A DNA stretch of 64,000 nt from an uncultured Latescibacterota bacterium (GTDB lineage: Bacteria; Latescibacterota; UBA2968; UBA8231), in the NCBI GenBank assembly GCA_958295495.1, contig OY282352.1, positions 372,001 to 436,000 on the forward strand. Reading direction: 5' to 3'. A program made the translations under genes and the position numbers. The notes beneath the pieces were generated by a model. The model did not search any database. It had not been told where the DNA came from and saw nothing but the letters and a program-made list of their open reading frames with translations. Positions 9,479 through 18,641 of the stretch are shown here, one piece after another; the stretch's first letter is position 1; each line of letters starts with the position of its first letter.

Positions 9479-11425
9479 ATGGCCGTCCCCGCCCACCCTC
9501 TGCGCGTTTTTCCGGAATGGCTGGCCCTTGCGGCGTTCGTGTGCCTGATCCTGGTGGCGGCGGGGCTGCGCTTCTATGACCTGCCGGGGCATTCCGTATG
9601 GTATGACGAAGTGGTTGCCGCCAATAATTCGAGTGGCATCCTCTCGGAAGTAGTCTCCAATACCCGCGACAATAACTCCTCTCCTATACTGTATCCCCTG
9701 GCGCTGTGGGCGGTCCAGAAAGTGGACATCTCGGCCTTCAGCATCCGCGTTCTGCCGGCCACGGCCAGCGTCTTGACCGTGGCCGTGATGTTATTCTTGT
9801 TGCCGCGCCTCGGAGTTGCCCGGGGAGCCGCCTTTCTGGCGGCCCTGCTGGCGACTCTTTCCGATGCCGCAATAAAGAACGCCCAGGATGCGCGGGAATA
9901 CTCCATTGACGCGCTGCTGGCCGTGCTGATGATAGCGGGGCTTTTATGGTATCTGCGGGACGGTCGGAAGGCCCTGCTCTGCGTTTCGCTGTTCCTCGCT
10001 CCGTTGCTCCAGTACGGCTTGGTCCTGTTCGGCACCGCCCTGATGGGCGCCGCTATGGTTCTACCCCCGACCCTAGCAACGCCAGAAGGGGATTCACGCC
10101 TGAGCCGGATTCGCCATTGGCTCCAGCAGCGCATCGCCCTGGTCTGGCCCGCAGGGTGCTTTCTGGCGGGGTGCGCCCTGACCTACGCCGTCACTTTGCG
10201 CTACCATTGGGGGAGACCGGACTTGGGCCCGGATGGCTATTTGTCGGCGCATTACTACCAGGGAAAACTCGATGCACAGTCGATCTTCGAGTTTTCGATT
10301 GATGGGATTCGGAGGTTATTGACGTATCACTTGCCGGAGGTTGTTGCGATAGCGGTGCTTACCGCATTGGCGGTCTTCCTGGTCGCGGCATTCCTCAGAA
10401 AGTTTCAGGGAGAGTTTCCCGGCAGTGCCATCGCAGTTTTATTTACGCTTTGCATTGCAGTTTCCGTCGGCGCTGCCTTGCTGGGAATATACCCCCTTGG
10501 GGGCATTCGCCAGGTTATCTATCTGGGGCCGGTCATCTTCCTAACGGTCGGCGTCGCCATACATTGGATAGCTGAAAGTCTGGCTGCGCTGACGCACCGG
10601 GTGTGGCTGGCGCCGGCGCTGGCCGTCGTGGCCGCTGGCGCAATAGCCCTTGCCGGGGTGGGTGCCATGAGGCAGGACAGCAGTCAAAACATCAAATCCG
10701 TTCTTGCCGCACTGGAAGAACGGGTGCGGCAAGAGGACATGGTTTACACAATACGGTGGGCAGCCCCGTCCATCCAGTTCTACCACGGAGAAGAGGGAAG
10801 CCCAGCCAATTACTACTATGGGAACCGCTGGTGTACGGCCTCCGCCGAACCGGGTCTCCGTCCGTGTCTCCGCGAGATGGTTGATTTGGTCGCCTTGTTC
10901 CTCAATGTTCCAGATAGAATCTTCCTGGTCTATGACAAAATATCAATACCGGAGGAATTGGAACTGCTGGGCGAGCAAGTTTCAGTTGAGCACGTCCCTG
11001 CTGACGACGGAAAATTCAGTATCGCTCTGATTGGGAACATCAAAGCGTCCAGCGAACTGGCGGCCCGCCCTGCCTACGAGGAGTTGGTGTCCGGCGAACC
11101 CGTCATTCGCTCCGACTTTGACGTATATCTCGGCGGGAACCGACTGGTGTACGTCAGGGAGCCGTGCGCCCGGGCCGACACGGAGGCAACGTTCTTTCTG
11201 CATCTGATTCCCGCCGACGTGAACGACCTGCCCGGCCAGCGCCGGCAATACGGCTTTGACAACCGGGACTTCCATTTCGACGACGGGCGCGGCGTGGTGT
11301 TCGACGGCAAGTGTTGGGTGACGGCAGTTCTACCGGACTATGATATTGCCCGCATCAGCACCGGCCAGTACGTCCCCGTGGAAGGCGGTTTCCACCACCT
11401 CTGGGAGGGGGAACTCCACCGATGA
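9479..11425 (+). CDS. GT39-like integral membrane glycosyltransferase with C-terminal soluble domain
   Basis: 648 residues with about ten or more hydrophobic segments over the first 400. The arrangement fits PMT/ArnT-type (GT39, GT-C fold) enzymes, which move a sugar from a polyprenyl-phosphate donor outside the membrane. The first outer loop carries an Asp-Glu pair (GHSVWYDEVV) where such enzymes place catalytic acids, followed by SSPILYPLALW and QDAREYSID. Residues about 530-648 form a separate domain (SGEPVIRSDFDVYL, EPCARAD, RRQYGFDN, TGQYVPVEGGF) also found at the end of the next gene. The ATG is 4 bases after the GT2 fragment stop, in the same frame. The stop overlaps the next start as ATGA. 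Substrate unknown. Confidence 0.75.
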   Translation: MAVPAHPLRVFPEWLALAAFVCLILVAAGLRFYDLPGHSVWYDEVVAANNSSGILSEVVSNTRDNNSSPILYPLALWAVQKVDISAFSIRVLPATASVLTVAVMLFLLPRLGVARGAAFLAALLATLSDAAIKNAQDAREYSIDALLAVLMIAGLLWYLRDGRKALLCVSLFLAPLLQYGLVLFGTALMGAAMVLPPTLATPEGDSRLSRIRHWLQQRIALVWPAGCFLAGCALTYAVTLRYHWGRPDLGPDGYLSAHYYQGKLDAQSIFEFSIDGIRRLLTYHLPEVVAIAVLTALAVFLVAAFLRKFQGEFPGSAIAVLFTLCIAVSVGAALLGIYPLGGIRQVIYLGPVIFLTVGVAIHWIAESLAALTHRVWLAPALAVVAAGAIALAGVGAMRQDSSQNIKSVLAALEERVRQEDMVYTIRWAAPSIQFYHGEEGSPANYYYGNRWCTASAEPGLRPCLREMVDLVALFLNVPDRIFLVYDKISIPEELELLGEQVSVEHVPADDGKFSIALIGNIKASSELAARPAYEELVSGEPVIRSDFDVYLGGNRLVYVREPCARADTEATFFLHLIPADVNDLPGQRRQYGFDNRDFHFDDGRGVVFDGKCWVTAVLPDYDIARISTGQYVPVEGGFHHLWEGELHR

Positions 11426-13422
11426 TGAAGATTTGGACGACGCTGCTAAATGGGCGCATAGGGATGAGGGGAACCCTTTGCGTTCCCACGCTCATCGTAC
11501 TCATCGCCCTTCTCGGTACGGCGCATATCCTCGTCCGCACTTCTACCTACGGCGCGGCACTCGGCAACGACGCCTTCAACTACCTGTCGGCCGCCGAGAG
11601 CTTGGTCGCCGGGAAGGGTCTGCTGGGCCCCGGCGGGGGCAAAATGGTGGGCTTTGCGCCTTTCCTCCCCATGGCGCTGGCGTTCCTGAGCCTGTTCGGC
11701 ATCGAGCCGGTGGACGGGGGCCGCTTCCTGAACGCAACTGCCTTCGGCGTGCTCATCCTAATGTCGGGTATCTGGCTGACCCGGCGTCTCAAGTCACAGC
11801 CAATCGCGCTCGGCGCCGCAGTGGCGGTGATGGCATCTCTCCCCCTCGCCCATTCCGCTTCGACCCTACTGAGCGAACCCCTCTTCGTCTTGTTCACCCT
11901 CCTCGCCCTGATGCCGCTGGAGTCGTTCCTGCACCGGAGAAGCGGCACACCGGCCCTCGCGCTTTCCGCCGTATTCGCCGCGCTGGCCGCGGTGACCAGG
12001 TACATAGGAGCTGCGCTCATCTTCTCCGCAGTCCTCATGCTCCTTTCGCGCCGGAACGCCCCGGTGCGCGAGCGGTTGAAGCATGCCCTAGCCTTCGGCG
12101 CCATCTCCTCGCTCCCGCTCGCGGCGGTGCTGGCGCGCAACTGGCTGGTCACCGGCACACTCGCGAAGGACAGGTCCTTAGCGTCGGGACAGCCCCTGTT
12201 CGATTCGCTGGGTCAGATCGTCGAGGTGTTCCACGGGTGGGCCGACCCGCTGTCCCCGATCCACTGGCAGTTGCAGCACTCGCCGTGGCTGATTGCCGGT
12301 CTGGTTCTGCTGCTGGCAGTGCTGCTCCTCGTCACCCCGTCCGGAAGAGCGTCTTCGGTCTTCTGGGTCTTCGCGCTGCTGTACCTTGCGATCATCGCCG
12401 TGGTGGTGCCGTTCACGGTCGATCAGGGCATAGACAGCCGATACCTCGCGCCGGTCTATGTCCCGCTGCTGTTCGTCGCGGCGTTCTGGCTGGACGCACT
12501 CCTGCGCAGCAAGGCGACGGGCAGGATGTCCGTGTTCCGCTGGGCACTGGGCGCTCTCGCGCTCGTCGGCTGCTGCTGGCATATCGGCGTGTCGGTGCAG
12601 CAGAATCTGCGATTAACCGCCGAAGCACTGGAATCGGGGTACATCGGCAAGAGTTTCAACACGGCGTACTGGGAGGATTCCGAGCTTGCGGAATATGTCC
12701 GGGCGAACCCCGTCTCCGGCCAGTACCGGTACTATAGCAACAGCCCCAACGTACTCCGCTATAACGTGGGCGTTCCGGGAACGCTGGTGACCTGGGTTCC
12801 CGTGCCGCGGCGGAACTATCAGGGCATCAACGATTGCCAGCGCTGGTTCGAGCGGGCCATCCTGAAATCCCGGCAGTACGGAGAACCCGAAGCGCGCATC
12901 GTATGGGTCGGCTACGGCGGCTACGGCGAACGCTCCCAAATAAATTGCGGCCTTTTGCAGATGGAGTCGCCGCTGCCGTTGGAGCCGGTGGCGGAACTGG
13001 CCGATGGCACCATATTCAGGGTGAATGCAGCCTTTGACAACGCCGGCGCACGGCAGTCGGCCTACGAGGCGCTCGTATCCGGAGAACCCGTAATTCGCTC
13101 CGACTTTGACGTATATCTCAGGGAGAACCGACTGGTGTATTTCAAGGAGCCGTGCGCCCGCGCCGACACGGAGGCGATGTTCTTCCTCCACCTGCACCCG
13201 GCTGACGTGGCTGACCTCCCCGGCCATCGCCGGCAATACGGCTTTGACAACCTCGACTTCGATTTCGACGAGAGCGGCGTGATATTCGACGGGAGATGTA
13301 TGATGGCGATGGCTCTCCCTGAGTATGATATTACCCGCATCAGGACCGGCCAGTACGTCCCCGTAGATGGCGGTTTCGATAACCTCTGGGAGGGAAATTT
13401 CCCTTGGAGAGAAGGCAAATGA
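11422..13422 (+). CDS. GT39-like polytopic membrane protein with the same C-terminal domain
   Basis: 666 residues. Many transmembrane segments occupy residues about 20-410. The first loop has GNDAFNYLSAAESLVAGKG, resembling the acidic first loop of GT-C enzymes (an Asp followed by a Tyr-Leu helix). This places it loosely among PMT_2/GT39-like proteins, though sequence motifs are weak. Residues about 545-666 repeat the C-terminal domain of the preceding protein, with matches such as SGEPVIRSDFDVYL and TGQYVPVDGGF. The ATGA overlap with the upstream gene indicates translational coupling. It probably acts in the same glycan pathway as its neighbours (inference). Confidence 0.65.
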   Translation: MMKIWTTLLNGRIGMRGTLCVPTLIVLIALLGTAHILVRTSTYGAALGNDAFNYLSAAESLVAGKGLLGPGGGKMVGFAPFLPMALAFLSLFGIEPVDGGRFLNATAFGVLILMSGIWLTRRLKSQPIALGAAVAVMASLPLAHSASTLLSEPLFVLFTLLALMPLESFLHRRSGTPALALSAVFAALAAVTRYIGAALIFSAVLMLLSRRNAPVRERLKHALAFGAISSLPLAAVLARNWLVTGTLAKDRSLASGQPLFDSLGQIVEVFHGWADPLSPIHWQLQHSPWLIAGLVLLLAVLLLVTPSGRASSVFWVFALLYLAIIAVVVPFTVDQGIDSRYLAPVYVPLLFVAAFWLDALLRSKATGRMSVFRWALGALALVGCCWHIGVSVQQNLRLTAEALESGYIGKSFNTAYWEDSELAEYVRANPVSGQYRYYSNSPNVLRYNVGVPGTLVTWVPVPRRNYQGINDCQRWFERAILKSRQYGEPEARIVWVGYGGYGERSQINCGLLQMESPLPLEPVAELADGTIFRVNAAFDNAGARQSAYEALVSGEPVIRSDFDVYLRENRLVYFKEPCARADTEAMFFLHLHPADVADLPGHRRQYGFDNLDFDFDESGVIFDGRCMMAMALPEYDITRIRTGQYVPVDGGFDNLWEGNFPWREGK

Positions 13423-13439
13423 GGAAGCTGGGCCCACGT

Positions 13440-14066
13440 ATGATCAATTCACTTACCCCCGGCAACATTGGGCTGGCAATGATGGCGGCGCTGTTACTCG
13501 GCGTTTTGGTTCTGGCGGTGGGATGCCAATCCAACACCCCCCTGAACGCATCAGTCGCAAAGTGGTTTGACAACCACGCCGCCGCAATCTCGATTACCAA
13601 CGATGACTGGCCCATCCGCGGAAGGGAACCGGACATAGACAGCTACGTGCTGGAGCAGGGCCTCGTCATGGGCTATGAAGTGGTGACCGGAAATTCCTTT
13701 TACGGTGATCGCATATTCAGCGGGCCTGACGATGAGCGGATCGCCTATCTGATGTCGGAGTTGGTTCCCAAGGGGTTCAGCTATTTCGGGCATGGGCACA
13801 ATCACATCGACCACGACGAGTTGTCTTACGAAGAGGCCCTCGAATCGTTCCAAGCCAATTATGACACCATGATAGATTGGGGAATGACGCCCGTAGCTTA
13901 TGGCTATCCAAGAAGTGCCGGGCATGAAGAAGAGACGCAACGAGCTCTGGAGGCTTCAGGATTTTTGAGCGGCAGACTGCTGACTAGGGACCCCAGCGAA
14001 TCTTACAATATCCCGGGAGATCAGTTGGCGCCGGATAACGCTTTTAGAAGAACTTTATTGCTATGA
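13440..14066 (+). pseudogene. Polysaccharide deacetylase-like lipoprotein, truncated at the duplication junction
   Basis: Identical over most of its length to the intact copy at 18642-19769, but cut at 14038 by the junction. After LAPDN the frame runs into repeat sequence and ends FRRTLLL. The start at 13440 (MINSLTPGN) is the one shared by both copies; an upstream in-frame ATG at 13419 exists only here. The signal peptide and lipobox (VLAVGC) and the NodB-like motifs (TNDD, HGHNHIDH) are retained. About 170 C-terminal residues are lost. Confidence 0.8.
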
Positions 14067-14426
14067 AATTCGACCCATTGCCCGAAATCATCGCGGAGGA
14101 ATCGCTCTTTGAAAGCGGCTTGCTCCTCGCCGGTGCCGTCGCTCCCGCGGTTGTGCGCCGCCATGTACCTGAGCACACCGTTTGGAGGCCGGTCCATTAC
14201 TTGGTACGGATGTCAAGGTCAACCCATGTTCTCTTGACATCTCGTTTTGAAACTCTATCGTTAGCCGTCGGTGTCGCCATGACGCGGAGTATTGATTTGA
14301 GCACGGACGGGAAAATGGTAAAAAGTTCAGTAGGCGCGAGGATATGGCCGCCGGCCGCGGCGGCGACACCCGGTTGCCCGGCCCGCAACGCCGCTGATGC
14401 AGGTGTTCGTACGTTGTTAAAAAACA

Positions 14427-14681
14427 ATGAATTCCCCCTCACATAATCGGACCGCCTCTTTTCTTCTATCCGTTGTAGCACCCTGCTTCAACGAGGAAGC
14501 GGTCCTCCGCGAGACCCATCGCCGCCTCGTCGCCACCCTCGAAGCGGTTCCCGAGCTCGACTTTGAACTCGCCTACATTGACGACGGCAGCCGCGATGCG
14601 ACGCTGAACATCCTGCGGGCACTCCAGTACCGCCGACGTGCGCGTACGGGTCCCCTCGCCCTGTCGCGCAATTTCGGCTAG
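14427..14681 (+). pseudogene. GT2 glycosyltransferase N-terminal fragment, unit 2
   Basis: Copy of 9239-9475 with an ATG (MNSPSHNRTAS). It has an extra C near 14631 and two extra C near 14655, so the frame is shifted over about eight codons (RRRARTGP in place of ADVRVRV) and then restored before ALSRNFG and the same TAG. It lacks the catalytic half. The neutral drift within it supports its being non-functional. Confidence 0.8.
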
Positions 14682-14684
14682 CAG

Positions 14685-16637
14685 ATGGCCGTCCCCGCCC
14701 ACCCTCTGCGCGTTTTTCCGGAACGGCTGGCCCTTGCGGCGTTCGTGTGCCTGCTCCTAGTGGCGGCGGGGCTGCGCTTCTATGACCTGCCGGGGGATTA
14801 CTTAAGGGGAGACGAAAAGGTTGCCGCCGATAATTCGAGCGGCACCCTCTCGGAAGTAGTCCACAATACCCGCAACAGGAACTCATCGCCGTTACTGTAT
14901 CCCTTGGCGCTGTGGGTGGTGCAGAAAGTGGATGTCTCCGCCTTCAGCCTCCGCGTTCTTCCGGCGACGGCAAGCGTTCTGACCGTGGCCGTGATGCTAT
15001 TTTTCCTGCCGTGCCTCGGGATGAGCCGGTGGGCAACGTTTCTGGCGGCTCTGCTGGCGACTCTTTCGGTTGCCGCAATAGAGCACTCCCAGGATGCGCG
15101 GGAATACTCCATCGACGCGCTGCTTGCCGCGCTGATGATAGCGGGGTTGCTGTGGTATCTGCGGGACGGCAGGAAGGCCCTGCTCTGCGCTTCGCTGTTC
15201 CTCGCGCCCTTGCTCCAGTACGGCCTGGTCCTGTTCGGCACCGCCCTGATGGGTACCGCTATGGTTCTACCCCCCCGACCATGGCACCGCCGGAACGCAA
15301 TTCCACGCCTGAGCCGGATTCCTCATTGGCTCAGGTATCGTATCGTCCTGCTCTTGCCCGCAGGGTGCTTTCTGGCAGGGTGCGCCATCAGCTACTTTAT
15401 GACTGTGCGCTATCAGTGGCAGGAAGGGGGCTTCGCCTCTGGTAACTATTTATCGGCATATTACTATATGGGATGGGGAGAATCAGATGCGCTCCCTATC
15501 TTCAAGTTCTCGATTGATAGGATTTGGGGGTTGCTGACCTATCATTTGCCGGAGGTTGTGGCGATAGCGGTGCTTGCCGCGTTCGCGCTCCTCCTCGTCG
15601 CGTCATTCCTCAGAAGGTTTCAAGGAAATCTTCAAGACAGCGCCATCGCAGTCTTATTTGCGTTGTGCATCGCGGTTTCCGTCGCTGCCGTCATACTGAA
15701 ACTTTACCCCTTTGGAGGGATTCGCCAAAACATCTATCTGGGGCCGGTCATCTTTCTGGCCGCCGGCGTCTCCATCCATTGGATGATTGATAGTCTGTCC
15801 GCGCTCACGCGCCGGGCGTGGGTGGCTCCGATGCTTGCCGCCGCGGCGGTCGGCGCAATAGCACTTGCCGGAGTGGGCGACCTGTGGCGAGACAGTCCGT
15901 ATTTAAAAACCCACACCACCAAGGCAATTCTCGCCTTTCTAAAAGAACATGTGGAAGAAGGAGACATGGTTTACGCAACCGCATTTGCGGCCACCTCTCT
16001 GAAGCTCTATCAAGATGAAAAACCGGGCAACTACTACTATGAGAAGACAAGATGCGCGGACGGCGGCAAAAATTACATCCAGGAGATGGCCGATTTTGTC
16101 ATCTCGCAACCCAATGTCCCAAATAGAATCTTCTGGGTACATGAGCGCAAACCGTCATTATAGAATGTGTTGGAACCGCTGGGAGAGCAATTTTCAGTTG
16201 AGCGTGTCATTGATCGCCGCCATCTCAAGGTCGATCTGATTATGAACGCCAGAGGGTCGGTCGAAGCGGAGGACCGTTCCGCTTACGAGGCGCTGGCAAC
16301 CGGCAAACCCGTCATTCGCTCCGACTTCGACATATACATCAGCGACAACACGCTGGTATATGTCAGGGAGGCGTGCGACCGCGCCGACACGGATGCGAAA
16401 TTCTTTCTGCATCTGATTCCCGCTGATGTGGCTGACCTACCCGACCATCGCAAGCAGTACGGCTTCGATAACCTGGATTTCACCTTCAGGGTGCATGGCG
16501 TGGCACTCTTCGGCAACGGCAAATGTGTGGCGGCGATAGCTGTTCCAGAGTATGATATTGCCCGCATCAGGACCGGCCAGTACGTGCCCGTGGAAGGCGG
16601 TTTCCACCACCTCTGGGAGGGGGAACTCCACCGATGA
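14685..16637 (+). pseudogene. GT39-like membrane glycosyltransferase, unit 2 copy, interrupted by an amber codon
   Basis: Counterpart of 9479-11425. The frame is intact except for TAG at 16161-16163, after FWVHERKPSL. The same frame then continues NVLEPLGEQFSVERV through the C-terminal domain to 16637. As written it would yield a 492-residue membrane part without the C-terminal domain, and possibly a separate domain by re-initiation. The first-loop acids survive (LRGDEKVAADN), although the SVWY context is changed. The membrane part alone might still be active, so 'pseudogene' is a judgement. Confidence 0.7.
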
Positions 16638-18625
16638 TGAAGATTTGGACGACGCTGCTAAATGGGCGCATAGGGATGAGGGGAACCCTTTGCGTTCCCG
16701 CGCTCATCGTCCTCATCGCCCTTCTCGGCGCGGCGCATATCCTCGTCCGCACTTCTACCTACGGCGCGGCGCTCGGCAACGACGCCTTCAACTACCTGTC
16801 GGCCGCCGAGAGCTTGGTCGTCGGGGAGGGCCTGCTGAGCCCCGGCGGCGGGCGAATAGCGGTCTTTGCGCCTTTCTTCCCCATGGCAATGGCGTTCCTG
16901 AGCCTGTTTGGCATCGAGCCGGTGGACGGGGGCCGGTTCCTGAACGCAACCGCCTTCGGCCTGCTCATCCTAATGTCGGGCCTCTGGCTGAGCCGGCGTC
17001 TCGAGTCGCCGCCGATCGCGCTGGGCGTGGCGGTGGCGGTGATGGCATCTCTCCCCCTCGCCCATGCGGCTTCGACCCTCCTGAGCGAACCCCTCTTCGT
17101 CTTGTTCACCCTCCTCGCCCTGATGCCGCTGGAGTCGTTTCTGAACCGGAGAAGCGGCACGCCGGCCCTCGCGCTTTCCGCCGTATTCGCCGCCCTTGCC
17201 GCGTTGACGCGGTACATGGGAACTGCGCTCATCATCTCCAGCGTCCTCATGCTCCTTGTGCGCCGGAATGTTCCGATAGGCGAGCGGCTGAAGCACGCCC
17301 TGGCCTTCGGCACCATCTCGTCGCTCCCGCTCGCGGCGGCGATGGCGCGCAACCAACTGGTCTCCGGAACTCTCACCGGGGACCGGTCCTTCGCGTCGGG
17401 ACAGTCCCTGTTCGATTCGCTGGGTCAGATCGTCGAGGTGTTCCACCAGTGGGCCGACCCGCTGTCCCCGATCCACTGGCAGTTGCAGCACTCGCCGTGG
17501 CTGATTGCCGGCCTGTTGCTGCTGGCGGCGCTGCTCCTCGTCCCGTCCCGTCCGGGCAGGGCGTCTTCCGTCTTCTGGATCTTCGCGCTGATGTATCTTG
17601 CGATTATCGCCGCGGTGGCACCGTTCACGGCCGGGCAGGGCATAGACAGCCGTTACCTGGCACCGGTCTATGTCCCGCTGTTGTTCGTCGCGGCGTTCTG
17701 GCTGGACGGACTGCTGCGCCGCAGGGCGACGGGCAGGATGTCCGTGTTCCGCTGGGCACTGGGCGCTCTCGCGCTCGTCGGCTGCTGCTGGCATATCGGC
17801 GTCTCGGTGCGGCAGAATCTGCGATTGACCGCCGAAGCACTGGAATCGGGGTACATAGGCAAGAGTCTCAACACGGCGTACTGGGAGGATTCCGAGCTGG
17901 TGGAATATGTCCGGGCGAACCCCGTCTCCGGCCAGTACCGGTACTATAGCAACAGCCCCAACGTACTCCGCTATAACGCGGGTGTTCCGGGAACGCTGGC
18001 GACCTATGTTCCCGTGCCGCGGCAGGACCTGCGGGACATCTACGATTGCCAGCGCTGGTTCGAGCGGGCCATCCTGAAATCCCGGCAGTACGGAGAACCC
18101 GAAGCGCGCATCGTATGGGTCGGCCAAGGCGAACGCTCCTCAATAAATTGCGGCCTTTTGAAGATGGAGTCGCCGCTGCCGTTGGAGCCGGTGGCGGAGC
18201 TAGCCGATGGTGCCATATTCAGGCTGAATGCAGCCTTTGACAACGCCGGAGCGCGCCAGTCAGCCTACGAAGCCCTCGTATCCGGAGAACCCGTAATTCG
18301 CTCTAATTTTGACGTATATCTCAGGGAGAACCGACTGGTGTATTTCAAGGAGCCGTGCGCCCGCGCCGACACGGAGGCGATGTTCTTCCTCCGCCTGCAC
18401 CCGGCTGACGTGGCTGACCTCCCCGGCCATCGCCGGCAATACGGCTTTGACAACCTCGACTTCGATTTCGACGAGAGCGGCGTGATATTCGACGGGAGAT
18501 GTATGGTGGCGATGGCTCTCCCTGAGTATGATATTACCCGCATCAGGACCGGCCAGTACGTCCCCGTAGATGGCGGTTTCGATAACCTCTGGGAGGGGGA
18601 GTTCCCTTGGGGAGAAGGCAAATGA
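16634..18625 (+). CDS. GT39-like polytopic membrane protein, unit 2 copy
   Basis: 663 residues, intact, clearly homologous throughout to the unit 1 protein at 11422-13422, including the acidic first loop (GNDAFNYLSAAESL) and the C-terminal shared domain. It starts within the ATGA overlap with the preceding interrupted gene. Substitutions relative to unit 1 are spread over the membrane part, whereas the last 350 bases are nearly the same, so the ends of the units look homogenised. Confidence 0.65.
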   Translation: MMKIWTTLLNGRIGMRGTLCVPALIVLIALLGAAHILVRTSTYGAALGNDAFNYLSAAESLVVGEGLLSPGGGRIAVFAPFFPMAMAFLSLFGIEPVDGGRFLNATAFGLLILMSGLWLSRRLESPPIALGVAVAVMASLPLAHAASTLLSEPLFVLFTLLALMPLESFLNRRSGTPALALSAVFAALAALTRYMGTALIISSVLMLLVRRNVPIGERLKHALAFGTISSLPLAAAMARNQLVSGTLTGDRSFASGQSLFDSLGQIVEVFHQWADPLSPIHWQLQHSPWLIAGLLLLAALLLVPSRPGRASSVFWIFALMYLAIIAAVAPFTAGQGIDSRYLAPVYVPLLFVAAFWLDGLLRRRATGRMSVFRWALGALALVGCCWHIGVSVRQNLRLTAEALESGYIGKSLNTAYWEDSELVEYVRANPVSGQYRYYSNSPNVLRYNAGVPGTLATYVPVPRQDLRDIYDCQRWFERAILKSRQYGEPEARIVWVGQGERSSINCGLLKMESPLPLEPVAELADGAIFRLNAAFDNAGARQSAYEALVSGEPVIRSNFDVYLRENRLVYFKEPCARADTEAMFFLRLHPADVADLPGHRRQYGFDNLDFDFDESGVIFDGRCMVAMALPEYDITRIRTGQYVPVDGGFDNLWEGEFPWGEGK

Positions 18626-18641
18626 GGAAGCGAGGCCCACT

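Larger units (their letters stand above)
8831..14038. repeat. Tandem duplication, unit 1 (5208 bp)
   Basis: Direct repeat of 14039-19240, with no spacer. Both units start CGCTTTTAGAAGAAC and end GCGCCGGATAA. The first about 640 bp differ by only scattered bases and the last about 430 bp look identical, whereas the middle (two GT39-like genes) has diverged clearly. The first 400 bp of each unit (8831-9238) hold no gene I can support on either strand. Gene order in the unit: GT2 fragment, GT39-like protein, second GT39-like protein, deacetylase-like lipoprotein. The unit ends inside the last gene. Confidence 0.95.

Noticed and set aside
9473..16163. Amber recoding (TAG read as an amino acid) to explain in-frame TAG codons
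   Set aside because: TAG is the ordinary stop of several intact genes here (for example E1 beta and the small PIN partner), and no pyrrolysine genes are seen. Truncation or mutation is simpler.
16970..18127. 385-codon open frame on the minus strand
   Set aside because: Antisense to a GT39-like gene, low-complexity Arg/Gln-rich translation; a product of GC-rich codon usage.
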